Part shown: positions 46,606-56,769 of the stretch, piece by piece
Layout of the letters: each line of letters begins with the position of its first letter
Position numbering within the stretch: the stretch's first letter is position 1
NCBI GenBank assembly: GCA_949361645.1
Contig: OX442415.1
Coordinates: forward strand, 9,021,254 to 9,085,253
Direction: 5' to 3'
DNA: 64,000 bases
Source: Spongilla lacustris
Lineage: Eukaryota; Porifera; Demospongiae; Spongillida; Spongillidae
Notes under the pieces: generated by a model
What the model saw: only the letters and a program-made list of their open reading frames with translations
Database searches by the model: none
What the model was told of the DNA's origin: nothing
Program-made: the position numbers and the translations under genes

Positions 46606-48495
46606 TTATTGGCTTGATGGTAAAGGGACAGTTGTATATACTCCCTTGCGGTGATGCCTATGTGTTTTTTTGAGAGCTTTCATTGTTTCATACACTACGA
46701 CACCATCTGCTTCATTTGAGTAAGCCTCAATCCACTTCCAAGCATGTTGTGAGAATGCAGTATGTTGCTTCACTGTCAGGTGCTGTTCTGATAAAGCATG
46801 TTGAAGGGTGGTTCGCAGAGTAGTTATACTTTGTCCACAATGCTGTCTGCAATATTGTTTGACATATGCCCAGCACATTTCCACATGCATGCACTCGGGG
46901 TGGCATTTAGGGCCAAACAGTAGAATGTGTCCACGACGCTCTGCCTCTTCTTCAGCAAAATCAGGTTGGGATGCTAGCAGTGCCCTGAGTTCATCAAGCC
47001 TCATTTTGTCAATCCCTTTTAAACCTCTCTCTTTACATATTTTTAATGCACCTTTGGCAATGGGTGTTCCATCTTCCCCTGGATACCACATTTGTTGCAA
47101 AACTTTCGCCATTGAGTTAGTGGCCAAATCAAATGTTTCAAACCATCCCATTTGTGTAAGTATGGGTTGTTTGCCTCCATCAGTCTTGTTCATCCGAGCA
47201 GTAGATAGTGACCCTTTTCGTACAGCAGTGTGAGAAGGAGCATTATCATAAGTTAGCAGTAACTGGCATCCCGGATACAAAAGTTCAAACTGATCAATTA
47301 CTTTTGTAAGATTATTCATTACATGTTCATGGTTCCATGTTCCATCACTTTTTGGCTCAATGGTTTCTAGTCCCAACCAGCCATGACATGAAACTGAGAC
47401 ACCGCTTACCATAATAGTAGCTCCATCTCCTTTTGGCTTCATATGGTAAGCATCACTGCTTACCCAAGCAAACCGGTTCCCTTCATTTGCATATAAAATG
47501 CACTCATCATGATTGCCATGTAGAAGAGGTTTTTCACCTGTAGGGAGGTTAGACCATTCAGGTTTCTCAGTTACCTCGCTTAAAATTGGCAGACGTGACT
47601 GTAAAGACAACATTTTCTTTACCCATTCATTACGATAGGCAATAACATCCTGGTCTTCGTGTCGATCACAAAAAGGAGCCCTTGATGAATCAGACCACTT
47701 ATAGGCCAGCTTGTGTATCCATCTTAGAACAGTCATTCGTGATACCTGACGAGAGTGGTATCTGGCTTCATGAAGATCCAGTAATTCAGGTGACACAACC
47801 TCTGGATCATTGAAAAGAACATCATTGATGTAATTCTGCAATTGTTGAATTGTCAAATAACCATCTTTATGTTTGCCTCCTTGTTTGAGCCTTTTTTTAA
47901 TCCAGTTTTTTAGCTCAAAAACAAGGGCTGGACTAGCAAAAAGTAGGGATGGATCTCTTTCATCCTGTACACTTCGGTGATCCAACAATGCATCTTCTCC
48001 TGTAGCTTCCCACGATGCAGACCATCTCTTCACTGTAGCTGCACTCACTAAAAACATTTGGCTAACTTTGTTCCGAGCACGAACGGGAGATATGCCATCC
48101 GCCAATTCTAAGTAGTACAACCGCAAGGCAAGTGTTCTTGCATCCGTATCAGCAAGATTAGGCATAAATTCGGCTAGAGACTGCAACTCTTTCATGGCAC
48201 TTTCCGCAATAGAAGCTGCAGTCCTTCTCTTCGTCATGCTCATTCGCATAAACTTGCTGGCTCGCAGTATGGACCGTTTTGCTACCCCAGCTCGCGGGTC
48301 TCCTCTTGGAGATTTCCTTGCACAAAGAGGTTTCCAAGCTGATATTGCTGCTTGACTAGCCCTTCTCGGCAAGCGCCGAGTGATTTGGTTCTGAAAAGAA
48401 CCGTTTTCGCTGTCAACAACACAACCAACGCCCTCAGCCATAATCGAATAACTAGAAGATAACATAAATAACGTAACTATTTTAATGTCATTCAT
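46606..48495 (-). CDS. DDE transposase, intact (IS630/Tc1-related type)
   Basis: An uninterrupted 629-codon frame; translation may start at the first ATG (48495) or at MAEGVG (48441). Residues ~20-200 are basic and helix-turn-helix-like (RRLPRRASQAAISAW, VSQMFLVSAATVKRWS). The catalytic core shows NHDECILYANEG (first acidic), YDNAPSHT (second Asp) and HILLFGPKCHPECMHVEMCW (Glu), the D-D-E order of IS630/Tc1-type enzymes. The flanking TA duplication agrees. It would excise and insert its own element in the nucleus. The promoter must lie within the terminal repeat, so both arms have it. Exact superfamily naming (e.g. Zator versus other TA-inserting groups) I cannot settle. Confidence 0.9.
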   Translation of the reverse strand: MNDIKIVTLFMLSSSYSIMAEGVGCVVDSENGSFQNQITRRLPRRASQAAISAWKPLCARKSPRGDPRAGVAKRSILRASKFMRMSMTKRRTAASIAESAMKELQSLAEFMPNLADTDARTLALRLYYLELADGISPVRARNKVSQMFLVSAATVKRWSASWEATGEDALLDHRSVQDERDPSLLFASPALVFELKNWIKKRLKQGGKHKDGYLTIQQLQNYINDVLFNDPEVVSPELLDLHEARYHSRQVSRMTVLRWIHKLAYKWSDSSRAPFCDRHEDQDVIAYRNEWVKKMLSLQSRLPILSEVTEKPEWSNLPTGEKPLLHGNHDECILYANEGNRFAWVSSDAYHMKPKGDGATIMVSGVSVSCHGWLGLETIEPKSDGTWNHEHVMNNLTKVIDQFELLYPGCQLLLTYDNAPSHTAVRKGSLSTARMNKTDGGKQPILTQMGWFETFDLATNSMAKVLQQMWYPGEDGTPIAKGALKICKERGLKGIDKMRLDELRALLASQPDFAEEEAERRGHILLFGPKCHPECMHVEMCWAYVKQYCRQHCGQSITTLRTTLQHALSEQHLTVKQHTAFSQHAWKWIEAYSNEADGVVVYETMKALKKTHRHHRKGVYTTVPLPSSQ

Positions 48496-49032
48496 TGCAA
48501 ATGGCTACGTTTTTAAGCCAGATTTCTTTGAAGACATTTTGTTAGCGATACACTGCGCATTGGCACGGCATGAAAGATCTCCTACGATAAAGTACTGATC
48601 GTACTATTCTCTTGTAAATTTCTGAGACATAGAAATCGCGCATAGCGAAATGGCTGACCTAACACAAAGCAGTATAAAATATGGCGTCTGTATCGAAAAC
48701 ACCGTTTCCTTTTACCGGACTAAAAATCCACCTCGAGCAAACGATGGGGAAACGGCCACTCTATATATATACCACGATTCGTAATAATTCATAGCCAAAC
48801 GAGAGAGAAATTCACCTAAATCTATAAATGGTAATTTGTTTACTTTCCAAGGTTGTAGTGAAACCAAAACGTAACGTGATGTGTAGTATTTATGAATGCT
48901 AATTGGCAAACAACTATGTAACAAACGTGCGTTGTCAGATTTTTGTTTCAGTTTATATCAATCAAAAAACATTCAAGTGAATCAAATTCACATCAAGAAA
49001 AATTTTAGGATCAAGTACCACGATTTCCACTG
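48496..49032 (-). promoter_or_regulatory. Right terminal repeat upstream of the transposase
   Basis: This ~540-bp stretch between the terminus and the ATG is mirrored at 45451-45987. GTGGTATATATAAAGAG-type sequence near 45712 (and GTATATATATAGAGTGG as complement near 48770) is a TATA-like candidate ~300 bp before the ATG. Confidence 0.4.
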
Positions 49033-49272
49033 TATGTATAAAATAATGATCTTTCAATTAAAATAATATTAGTAATTACCTTTGTAGTTGTTAATAAAGG
49101 TGTTGGATCGTTGAATTTTTTCAAACGGCATCTATTCACTGCAGTTTTCAGAACCCTTCCATAAGCATTTTCCAAGCGGCATACCCCTTTTTCTAAAGCT
49201 TTGCCGGTACACTCAGTATGGTCCCAACCATCTTGGTTGTAGCTTATCTCTTTTTCCAAATCATTCACATAC

Positions 49273-49982
49273 CTGCAGAAAGTTTCAAACAAGAAGAGTG
49301 CTACACTTGCAGCAGTCTTATCCTTCAGTGGTGCTGCTTCAGGCCACTTGCTGAAATAATCTACTAAAGTGACCACATACTTATTGCCCTTTGAGGTGGT
49401 GGGCAATGGACCAATGAGATCAATACCAACCTATATATTGGTACAGTATTGTGTATTTATATTATACTATAACTACAAATGAAGTCACCAACCTGATGCC
49501 AAACATTTGGCATTGGAACAATAGGATGCAGCTTAGCATTGGACTTTGAAAACTTAGCATTAGTTCTCTGACATTTGTCGCAGTGTTGTACAAATATTCT
49601 AATATCTTCATTTATGTTTTTCCAGAAGAAACGACTGGATATTTTTTGAATGGTTTTATCTCTGCCTAAGTGGCTTCCTACATGTACAAATACAGGTATA
49701 CAATTATCGTACTGAATAATATATACTTTCTGTTTTACCTTCAATCCCAGCATGGCATGACTCCAGAATGCGTCTTTTTTCGTCTTCGGTCCTAACACAA
49801 ATCTTCCACCCTTCCTCGTCACCTTTGCCTTTCTTCACTCTTCTGAAATAGAGCACTCCACAGTCGAACTTGAAGTTTTTACATTTACGCCTTAGATTGG
49901 CCTTATCTCCCTTGGAAATGCCCTTAGGATATTGATTCATACGCAGGTAATCCTCGACAACACTGAATTCATCCTGGTCCAT
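49273..49982 (-). pseudogene. Ginger/Gypsy-like integrase, three exons, truncated core
   Basis: Exon a (49982-49740) encodes YPKGISKGDKANLRRKCKNF, GVLYFRR and RTEDEKRRILESCHAG. Exon b (49677-49493) encodes SHLGRDKTIQKISSRFFWK and FVQHCDKCQRTN, completing the HHCC zinc-binding domain. Exon c (49430-49273) encodes VGIDLIGPLP, KYVVTLVDYFSKWPEA with the first catalytic Asp, and FETFCR. Exon borders have GT/AG consensus, with b to c joined exactly in phase (WHQ|VGIDL). The second Asp (usually ISDQG) and Glu are absent: sequence after 49273 does not align, and the nested transposon starts at 49032. The protein cannot be catalytically complete. Host-domesticated GIN1-type genes derive from this family, but nothing suggests domestication here. 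Confidence 0.8.
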
Positions 49983-50071
49983 GCGAGCGAGCTTTCCTAG
50001 CCTATATGCCTAGGAGGAGTCATTTACACCTTAGGCGTAAATGACCGGGGGAGTCATTTATGCCTCTGACA

Positions 50072-50124
50072 CCGGGACTGGTTGCGGTTAGGCATGATAA
50101 TGCCTAACCGCAACCAGTCCCGGA
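50072..50124. repeat. CCGG-bounded 53-bp hairpin
   Basis: CCGGGACTGGTTGCGGTTAG is followed after a few bases by its exact complement ending CCCGG. It directly follows the right CCGG of Ginger. Confidence 0.9.
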
Positions 50125-50172
50125 ACTCCAGCCCTGACCCAAAAAGACCGAAGTGGGCACCTCACTACTGTC
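50125..50172 (+). pseudogene. Inverted duplicate of the reverse transcriptase 5' flank
   Basis: AACTCCAGCCCTGACCC, AAAAAGACCGAAGTGGGCAC and CTCACTACTGTCGCTG are the complement of 43338-43395, on the other side of Ginger. It would encode the beginning of the Cys-rich module (PKRPKWAPHYC) before a stop. Confidence 0.75.
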
Positions 50173-50525
50173 GCTGAATAGGCCTAGACACTATATATGG
50201 ACCGCAGTTGTCAATGCCATTTTGGGTAACATTATTACATAATTATGTAGAGAATATTTGTTGAAATTATAACGCTAGCTAGTAATCATCAGTAAAAGAG
50301 CCCACTAACATTTTTGGGAGGTGTTCAACCTGGCCTGTTTGGTGATAATCAAACTTGAAGTAAAGTGGAATATGCATGTCCTTTTTTCTAAAAGGACCAA
50401 CTGTCTTAGAACATTGTTGCCCTTGATCAAAGTCACATATACTCACCAAATATAGTGTACATCATCATATCAACCATTTATATATAAGAATTTTACTGAT
50501 ACACATAATCTGCAAATCTCATTTC
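50173..50525. other. 3' flank of the sugar transporter
   Basis: No gene seen. On the minus strand this would hold the transporter 3' UTR; no exact AATAAA was located with confidence. Confidence 0.4.
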
Positions 50526-51593
50526 TTAATTAATAGAAGTAGTGGCATCACTCTCAACCAATTCTTTTTCTATTCTCTCTCTATTTTCACGGTGGCGTTC
50601 AAAGTGCTCTTCGATCTCCTCAAGGCTGCTACCCTTGGTCTCGGGAAGCAGGACCACCACAAAAGGTATGCTCAGGGCTATGATCAAAGCGAAGGACCAC
50701 CAGGCAAACCATGGTCCAACAGCGTCACTGTAAGGCTTGAATTCTTTTGTTATTATGACGACCAGCAACCAGTTAAAAGCCGTAACTATGCCGCTTGAAA
50801 TGCCCTTAACCCTCTGAGGGATGAGCTCAGACATCATAAGCCAGGGAATGGCCCCCCAGCCGATAGAGAAGGCCATAATGTATATTACAATACCAGTGAT
50901 GGCCATTGGAGAATACACACATGATGACGTCTGTGCACTGCAGAGTTTGAACTCAGTGCCTAGCATGACAGCGCTGAGGCTGAGCACCACTGCACCCACC
51001 ACCAGAAGGACCTTACGACCTGCAAGGTCCACAAGCAGCACACCGGCCAGAGTGAAAACCACCTGCACTCCTCCGAAGGCAAACGCGGATATGAGAGCTG
51101 GTTGACTGACCTTGGCTTGTTGGAAAATGGAGGTAGCGTAGAAACAGGCGGCGTTGATGCCTGAAAACTGCTGAAAGAAGGCCAAGCCCATTGCCAACAA
51201 GAAGGGAAAGTATACCGGGCGACGCCTGAATTCACGGAGGGTCTGCATAATGGTGAGGTGGGGCTGCTTGTTCATGGCATCAGTCATCTCATTCAGCTCT
51301 TTGTCGGAGTTGCATGCGGGCCCACGAAGGAACCTTAGGACTTCCTTTGCCTCGTCAGACTTGCCATGGGCCATCAGCCATCGTGGTGATTCCTTTGTGA
51401 TCAGCATCAGTGTCTCAAATACCAACACAACAAACAGAGCAATCAGCGACACATGATAGTACTTGAACTTAGGTTCGTAGATATGGATAGAACCAAGTAG
51501 CTCCACAAAGAATATGCCCAATGTGGCGAAGAGCTGCTGACAGGCACCAAATAGGCCCTTGAACTTGGCAGTAGAGATCTCAGACACATAAAC
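50526..51593 (-). CDS. SLC2/GLUT-like sugar transporter, exon 3 (TM5-TM12, C-terminus)
   Basis: The last exon begins after TTTGCTAG at 51594 with VYVSEISTAKFKG in phase 0 and ends at TAA (50526). It has 355 codons. Signature motifs of sugar porters are in order: KESPRWLM after TM6, QQFSGINAACFYATSIF (TM7), DLAGRKVLL (TM8-9 loop), GWGAIPWLMMSELIP (TM10), and PETKGSSLEEIEEHF at the C-terminus. Joined to exons 2 and 1 it gives 521 residues, typical for 12-TM GLUTs; the closest resemblance is to the SLC2A6/SLC2A8 class. Facilitated hexose transport at the plasma or an internal membrane is expected from the family. No frameshift. The very large last exon with two tiny upstream exons could reflect intron loss. 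Confidence 0.9.
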   Translation of the reverse strand, partial: VYVSEISTAKFKGLFGACQQLFATLGIFFVELLGSIHIYEPKFKYYHVSLIALFVVLVFETLMLITKESPRWLMAHGKSDEAKEVLRFLRGPACNSDKELNEMTDAMNKQPHLTIMQTLREFRRRPVYFPFLLAMGLAFFQQFSGINAACFYATSIFQQAKVSQPALISAFAFGGVQVVFTLAGVLLVDLAGRKVLLVVGAVVLSLSAVMLGTEFKLCSAQTSSCVYSPMAITGIVIYIMAFSIGWGAIPWLMMSELIPQRVKGISSGIVTAFNWLLVVIITKEFKPYSDAVGPWFAWWSFALIIALSIPFVVVLLPETKGSSLEEIEEHFERHRENRERIEKELVESDATTSIN

Positions 51594-51599
51594 CTAGCA

Positions 51600-51975
51600 A
51601 ATAGTATGAGGGTTAGCAGATGAGGGAGATGAGAGATGACATGAGGTTCAGCAGATGAGGGAGATGACATGAGGGTATGAGGGTCAGCAGATGATGGAGA
51701 TTACATGAGGGTCAGCAGATGAGGGAGATGACATGAGGGTCAGCAGATGAGGGAGATGATATGAGGGTCAGCAGATGAGGGAGATGATATGAGGGTCAGC
51801 AGATGAGGGAGATGACATGAGGGTCAGCAGATGAGGGAGATGACATGAGGGTCAGCAGATGAGGGAGATGACATGAGGGTCAGCAGATGATGGAGATGAC
51901 ATGAGGGTCAGCAGATGAGGGAGATGACATGAGGGTCAGCAGATGAGGGAGATGACATGAGGGTCAGCAGATGAA
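51600..51975. repeat. 28-bp minisatellite at the 3' end of transporter intron 2
   Basis: About thirteen copies of a unit containing GAGGGTCAGCAGATGAGG and GAGATGACAT. Composition resembles the different minisatellite at the other end of the same intron (61790-62015). Confidence 0.9.
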
Positions 51976-52942
51976 TGCACAGAAAAATATGGTATTTCCC
52001 CCTAACCCGAGGGGAGGTTGGAAAAAACAAGATTTAGACACCATCCTAAACATTCTTAAAATCAAGGGCCTGGTCAATCACCCTCCCCTCTGCCTATGAA
52101 TAGTCAACCACACCCCTCAAATAAGCAACAATAAACCACACCTACAATAAAAATAATGAGATGGATACTAAAAATTGCCAAATTGCCAAGTAGGCTTAAT
52201 GGCAGGTTACTGATGTAGACGTTGTCACTTCATCACTTGCAGCTAGTGATGCAGTTTCACTTGTATCGTACAATATGGTGATACCCCCCCCCCCCCTCCC
52301 TCTATTCTTCTGTCCCACCTATATAAATAAGCAGGAGGGGCTTGCTCGCAGTAAATGTGTGACCGTGATGTGAGAGCTCTTAACGTGTGTATTTGTGGCT
52401 TGCTATAGCCTTTATCTTTACACGCTTCAATTATTTGACAGCAATGCCCACGAACTGTGTCTCAGTCACGTGATGGTTAACAAACAATACAATTCCATCA
52501 TTATTTTGCCATGGTGCACCCTAAAGTGCATCTAAGTGATGGATTTTCCATTTACATGTAGGCTAATATTAATACCCTTCAGGTTTATAACTGACTTTTG
52601 CCACTCAATGGTTGCTTTTGTCCTTACCAGCCTCCCTGGGATAATCAAACAGCAATCTAGCTGGGAATCTGACATTTTCCCTTTGTGCGAGTCACAGTGG
52701 GTCATAGGAGGTGAGGTAGTTGGGCATGGCCAGTCAGTACATGTAGTAGTAGTTTGACAAGCCAGTATATGTTATGTAATATTGTTGCATTAGGGGCTGC
52801 TTGGTTGAGCGGAAAACGACACCTTGCTGGAGTGAATAAATATTAATTAATACATTGTACCACAATGCAATTTGAGGTCAATTACAGTGGTACATGATTA
52901 CATAATCATATCGCTCTGCAAATCAATTTTAAGAACAACCAT
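51976..52942. other. Intronic sequence, no gene recognised
   Basis: Contains a C tract near 52286 and short frames only (52536-52757). Lies inside the transporter's second intron. Confidence 0.45.
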
Positions 52943-54642
52943 ACAGGGGGCTTGGAACAGTGAAAAGTAACACCTCGCAACAGTGGAAAATTACGATTCA
53001 TTGCATATTTCGGGCGCAGTAATTGGTTTGTATAAGTAAACGGTGGTCGCTGTTGCGTAATTGCTGTCATCAGCAAAGCATTTTAAACGTGCGTCAACAT
53101 GAATGACGCAATAGCAATGTGCTCAAATCGCAAACCGCTATTGAGTAAAACAGTCACATTGCGTCTATTTTGAGCAATTACGCAACTCTGACACCGCTTG
53201 AGAGACAATCCATAGTAGAGCACCACAACTTTTGCCACGACCCTCTCAAATCCTTTTCATTTTTCAGCAATCTGATAGGGCTCATTGAGATTAGTTATTA
53301 TGCACAGTTTCACTTTCGGATACACTTCGGTTAATTGACAATATTTTGTCAACTTCGTAAGCGCCACAAAATTTTGTGATCACTATGACTGTTTTGCAAA
53401 GCTACAGTAATGTGTCAATAAGGTTTTGATTGAAACTGTTACTAACACTAGAATGCACTCACCTCATGGGTGTACACATATGTATGTCCACAGACCACAT
53501 TGCATCTCTCAGACAGGTGATGTTAAGGTTACTCTTACTGCAATTGCTGGCCAATCCAATGCATCAGTTGAGCATGCAGTATGTGGACCCAATGTCTGTT
53601 AGACTTGATTTAAACTGCCCAGCTTTGCTTGTGTACAGGGTACAGGTGCGCTACAATTACAATCATACTTATGTGATGTGAACTCAGTGCATAGTGTACT
53701 GATGTGTGGTGTGTATAGTGTACTGATGTGTGGTGTGTGTATTGTGTACTGATGTGTGGTGTGTGTAGTGTACTGATGTGTGGTGTGTATAGTGTACTGA
53801 TGTGTGGTATGTGTATGGTGTACTGATGTGTGGTGTGTATAGTGTACTGATGTGTGGTGTGTGTATTGTGTACTGATGTGTGGTGTGTGTATTGTGTACT
53901 GATGTGTGGTGTGTGTAAATTGTGTACTGATGTGTGGTGTGTGTAGTGTACTGATGTGTGGTGTGTGTATAGTGTACTGATGTGTGGTGTGTGTATAGTG
54001 TACTGATGTGTGGTGTGTGTATTGTGTACTGATGTGTGGTGTGTGTAGTGTACTGATGTGTGGTGTGTGTATAGTGTACTGATGTGTGGTGTGTGTATAG
54101 TGTACTTATGTGATGTGAACTCAGTGGCAGTGCAGACCTATATACGTATATACATCTACAGTGCGTTGTTGTTGAACCTGGTGTGGTCTCAGGTATGTTG
54201 TGTGTGTGTGCATAAGTGTGTACATGCATGTGTGTTAAAATGTTCATTTGGTACAACAATGTAGGCATTTGCGCATACATGTTGCTTACGACACCAAATG
54301 GTACAACCATTATAGATTAATACTCATTTTCATTTCAATTGATTTATTGTGTTGCATGCACACATTTTATTGTGGTGACACACCGCCTTGAACATGTTCC
54401 TTCTTTTGTTACTTAAGCTTAAATCGAAAGGCAATGCATGGTTTCGAACTTATAAGCGGTGTTCTAGTTGCGTAATTGCTAAAAATAGACGCATGGGGAC
54501 TGTTTTACTCAATAGCGGTTTGTGATTTGACCACGTTAAAAATGCTTTGCGGATGACAGCAATTACGCCACAGCAACCACCGTTTACTTAATAAGTTCAC
54601 TGTTGCTAGGTGTTACTTTCCACTGTTCCGAGTCCCTCCTGT
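52943..54642. mobile_element. 1.7-kb non-autonomous element with ~240-bp inverted repeats
   Basis: It starts ACAGGGGGCTTGGAACAGTG and ends CACTGTTCCGAGTCCCTCCTGT. The arms share AAAGTAACACCT, GTAAACGGTGG, GCGTAATTGCTGTCATC and CCGCTATTGAGTAAAACAG in mirrored order. The interior holds a minisatellite (53690-54110) and no convincing gene. Confidence 0.8.
53690..54110. repeat. ~22-28 bp TG-rich minisatellite
   Basis: Units of GTGTACTGATGTGTGGTGTG with TATAG or TATTG variants, about 18 copies, giving a spurious His/Thr-rich frame on the minus strand. Confidence 0.9.
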
Positions 54643-54716
54643 ACTATTTTTTTAAAGCAATTACGTTATACCTGAAGCGGTTTCTTAAGTAAACTGCATG
54701 GTATAAATAGACAATA

Positions 54717-54800
54717 CAGTAGCAGCTCGCACATTGCGACAATTTGCATATCCCACATTGCGAAAATATGCCCCATTCATTGTGATGTTAGGCTAGATGT
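54717..54800 (+). repeat. Terminal-repeat-like sequence of the CAGTAGCAGCTCGC family
   Basis: TA (54715-54716) then CAGTAGCAGCTCGCACATTG, matching the end of the palindrome at 57448-58189. It may be the left end of an element that includes the pseudogene at 55127-56764. Confidence 0.6.
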
Positions 54801-55126
54801 TTGTGTTCCTAGCGATCCCTACGACACACCGCTAATGAGTTCACGTGGTGATGGAATCTCATTAAAAGGTGGTTTATGTCAACTGTACCCTCACAGCAGT
54901 TATTAACCCTGGTGCCAAAAGTGATCCGTAACAGCAGTTAATTGCATACGCCCCCTATTGTACGTAAACTCTTTATAACCATAACAGTGGTTAATTTCGT
55001 ACAGTTTTTCGGTATTTTGTATTTTGTACCGTTACCTTCCAGAGTTGATTTGCTTGGCAGTTTTCTAGGTCAGATTAGAGCAAATAAGTACTTATAATTT
55101 AGCTGTAAGAGGTTGGAGTCCGAAAG

Positions 55127-56764
55127 ATGACCAGTGAAGAGGCTACAGGTTTTCAAGAGGACGCTGGTGACAAGTACGCAGACCTTAATGAAGTGTTTGT
55201 AGAGTATGATCCTGACAGCTCCAAAATGGACAGTGACAATGACGCATCTGAGGAGGACATGAAGGTGAGGTATATATACCTTATGCCCAAGGAGAGTGAC
55301 GTTAGTGTCGAGTTTAACTCAGTCAAAACTCTGCTTTTTGAGAATTAAATTGAAGATATTAGTAAGGCATTGAACCAGGTTCGAAAAGAGCTTGGTATAA
55401 AAGGAGAAGAGTTAGATGATCCCATCATGTTGTTAAACGCATTTCTGGACCCTGTCTTCTTGGCCTAAAGTTTTGTTAAAGGCTGCATTCACAGATGGTA
55501 AAGAAAAACTCTCGTACTATGACATTGAGCTTTGCTTGAAGACACACGTCTGGCTACATTTCTATCGCTGTTCCCCCACTGCCTTGTTTGACAAAAAGGT
55601 TAGGAAAGCCTATGGACCTGCCTCTGACCTAAGTGAAGAACTTTGGAAAAGGTTCATGAAGGGTATTTCCTATGACACAGAGGGACAACATTATGGTGCT
55701 CACTTCAAGTCTACAATGACCATGGACCATGTGCTTGCAGATGCCAGTACATCAGCTTGGAAGAACTCTGTTAATATGTTGTTCAACCCCTCTACCCTTT
55801 GTTCACTAGATGACGATCACCTTCACCTGCGTGCAAAGCGCAATGCAGCTTTAGGATTAGTGCGCATACACAGCCCACATAAGGGGTATGGGCCAGACCA
55901 GCATGTGCACACCTCTGTAGGAACTAACTGCATTCTAGCTGCACAGGTGGAAAGTAAATCCATGGGGCTGAATGCATGCATACAGAATTTGCTGGATATT
56001 ATTGCCCATGGCTCTAAAGATAACACATAAACAAGGATATTCTGATGATGATAGTAAAGCTTTATCTGTTGCTGAGTTGGATGACTTGATGAAGGCATAT
56101 AAGATCTCTTTTCCTAAAGGAACAAAGGATAAGAAGTCTGCAAAACCACAACTGCTTATTTCACATAGGAAAGACAACTTAACATTTGATCTTCCAATTG
56201 ACCTCCCAATTGAGACACGAGTAAACCAAGCATGTCTCAAGTCATGGTTCATAACATCAAGTGATAATGATAATATAGAATGAAAAGTAGCATGCTAGCA
56301 GGGTCACTAACAGAAAGAAAATCTTAGAAAAGCCTACCCATTTTCTTGAAGCAAATAGTCCAAGGAGTGGATATCATCTTGTTGGAGGAGCTTGGTCTGG
56401 TACAAATTAAAGCTAACACCAGTTGTGGTGCCTCCCTTGATGGAGTGATGGAAGTTATATTTCCATCTTGGTTAACAAGCAAGCTTTGTGTGGTTGAGAT
56501 AAAGACCAGGGTGAACAAAAAGACACAAGCTGCTGCAGATATGATCAAAGAAAGTTATGGAAGTTTGTTGAATGTGACTTGATAAGTGCTGATTTCATTA
56601 ACATGGTTGAAGCGGACCATCGGATTCAAATATTGCACAACGTAGCTGTGGTGGGACTCACTGATGCCCTTTACGTTGTAGGGACAACTGAAACTATTAC
56701 ATATGTTGTGCTAGTTCACTTTAATGAAATTTTTCTGAAGTCGTATCTTCGAATGCTTGAATAA
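55127..56764 (+). pseudogene. Decayed repeat gene with a PD-(D/E)XK-like motif
   Basis: Successive plus-strand frames are 55127-55348 (acidic start MTSEEATGFQEDAGDKYADL), 55473-56030 (YYDIELCLKTHVWLHFYR; EELWKRFMKGISYDTEG; HYGAHFKSTMTMDHVLADAS), 55972-56283 (SVAELDDLMKAYKISFPKG), 56346-56582 (CGASLDGVMEV then LCVVEIKTR) and 56579-56764. The G-x-S-x-D-G-V...VVEIK arrangement is that of YqaJ/lambda-exonuclease-type PD-(D/E)XK nucleases found in invertebrate repeat proteins. Each frame change or stop (e.g. TAA at 55348, TAG/TGA at 56283 and 56580) marks decay; some could be introns. Otherwise unrecognised. Confidence 0.55.
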
Positions 56765-56769
56765 CAGTC

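Larger units (their letters stand above)
45451..49032. mobile_element. 3.58-kb TA-flanked transposon with ~1-kb inverted repeats
   Basis: It starts CAGTGGAAATCGTGGTACTT and ends with its complement, flanked by TA (45449-45450 and 49033-49034). The arms (45451-46510 and 47980-49032) are nearly identical and include the first ~175 codons of the transposase. The intact 629-codon gene is read on the minus strand from the right arm. Good arm identity and an open frame suggest a recent, possibly autonomous insertion into Ginger. Confidence 0.9.
43396..50071 (-). mobile_element. Ginger1-type DNA transposon with CCGG target duplication
   Basis: The element begins TGTCATAGTCGCC at 43396 and ends TGACA at 50071, flanked by CCGG at 43392-43395 and 50072-50075. 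Ginger1 elements are known for Gypsy-like integrases, added Ulp1 or OTU protease domains and CCGG/CCGT duplications. Here a minus-strand integrase (49273-49982) and Ulp1/PHD region (44090-44996) fit. Both ends carry arrays of a ~33-bp subrepeat around GACTCCCC and GCCTAGGCATATA. A complete 3.58-kb element is nested at 45451-49032, leaving ~3.1 kb of Ginger sequence. Confidence 0.8.

Noticed and set aside
49273..49982. Endogenous retrovirus or Gypsy LTR retrotransposon
   Set aside because: No LTRs, protease or RT joined to the integrase. The CCGG duplication, short inverted ends and Ulp1 module indicate a Ginger DNA transposon.
53684..54310. His/Thr-rich 208-codon frame
   Set aside because: Arises from the TG-rich minisatellite; flanking codons show no protein-like composition.
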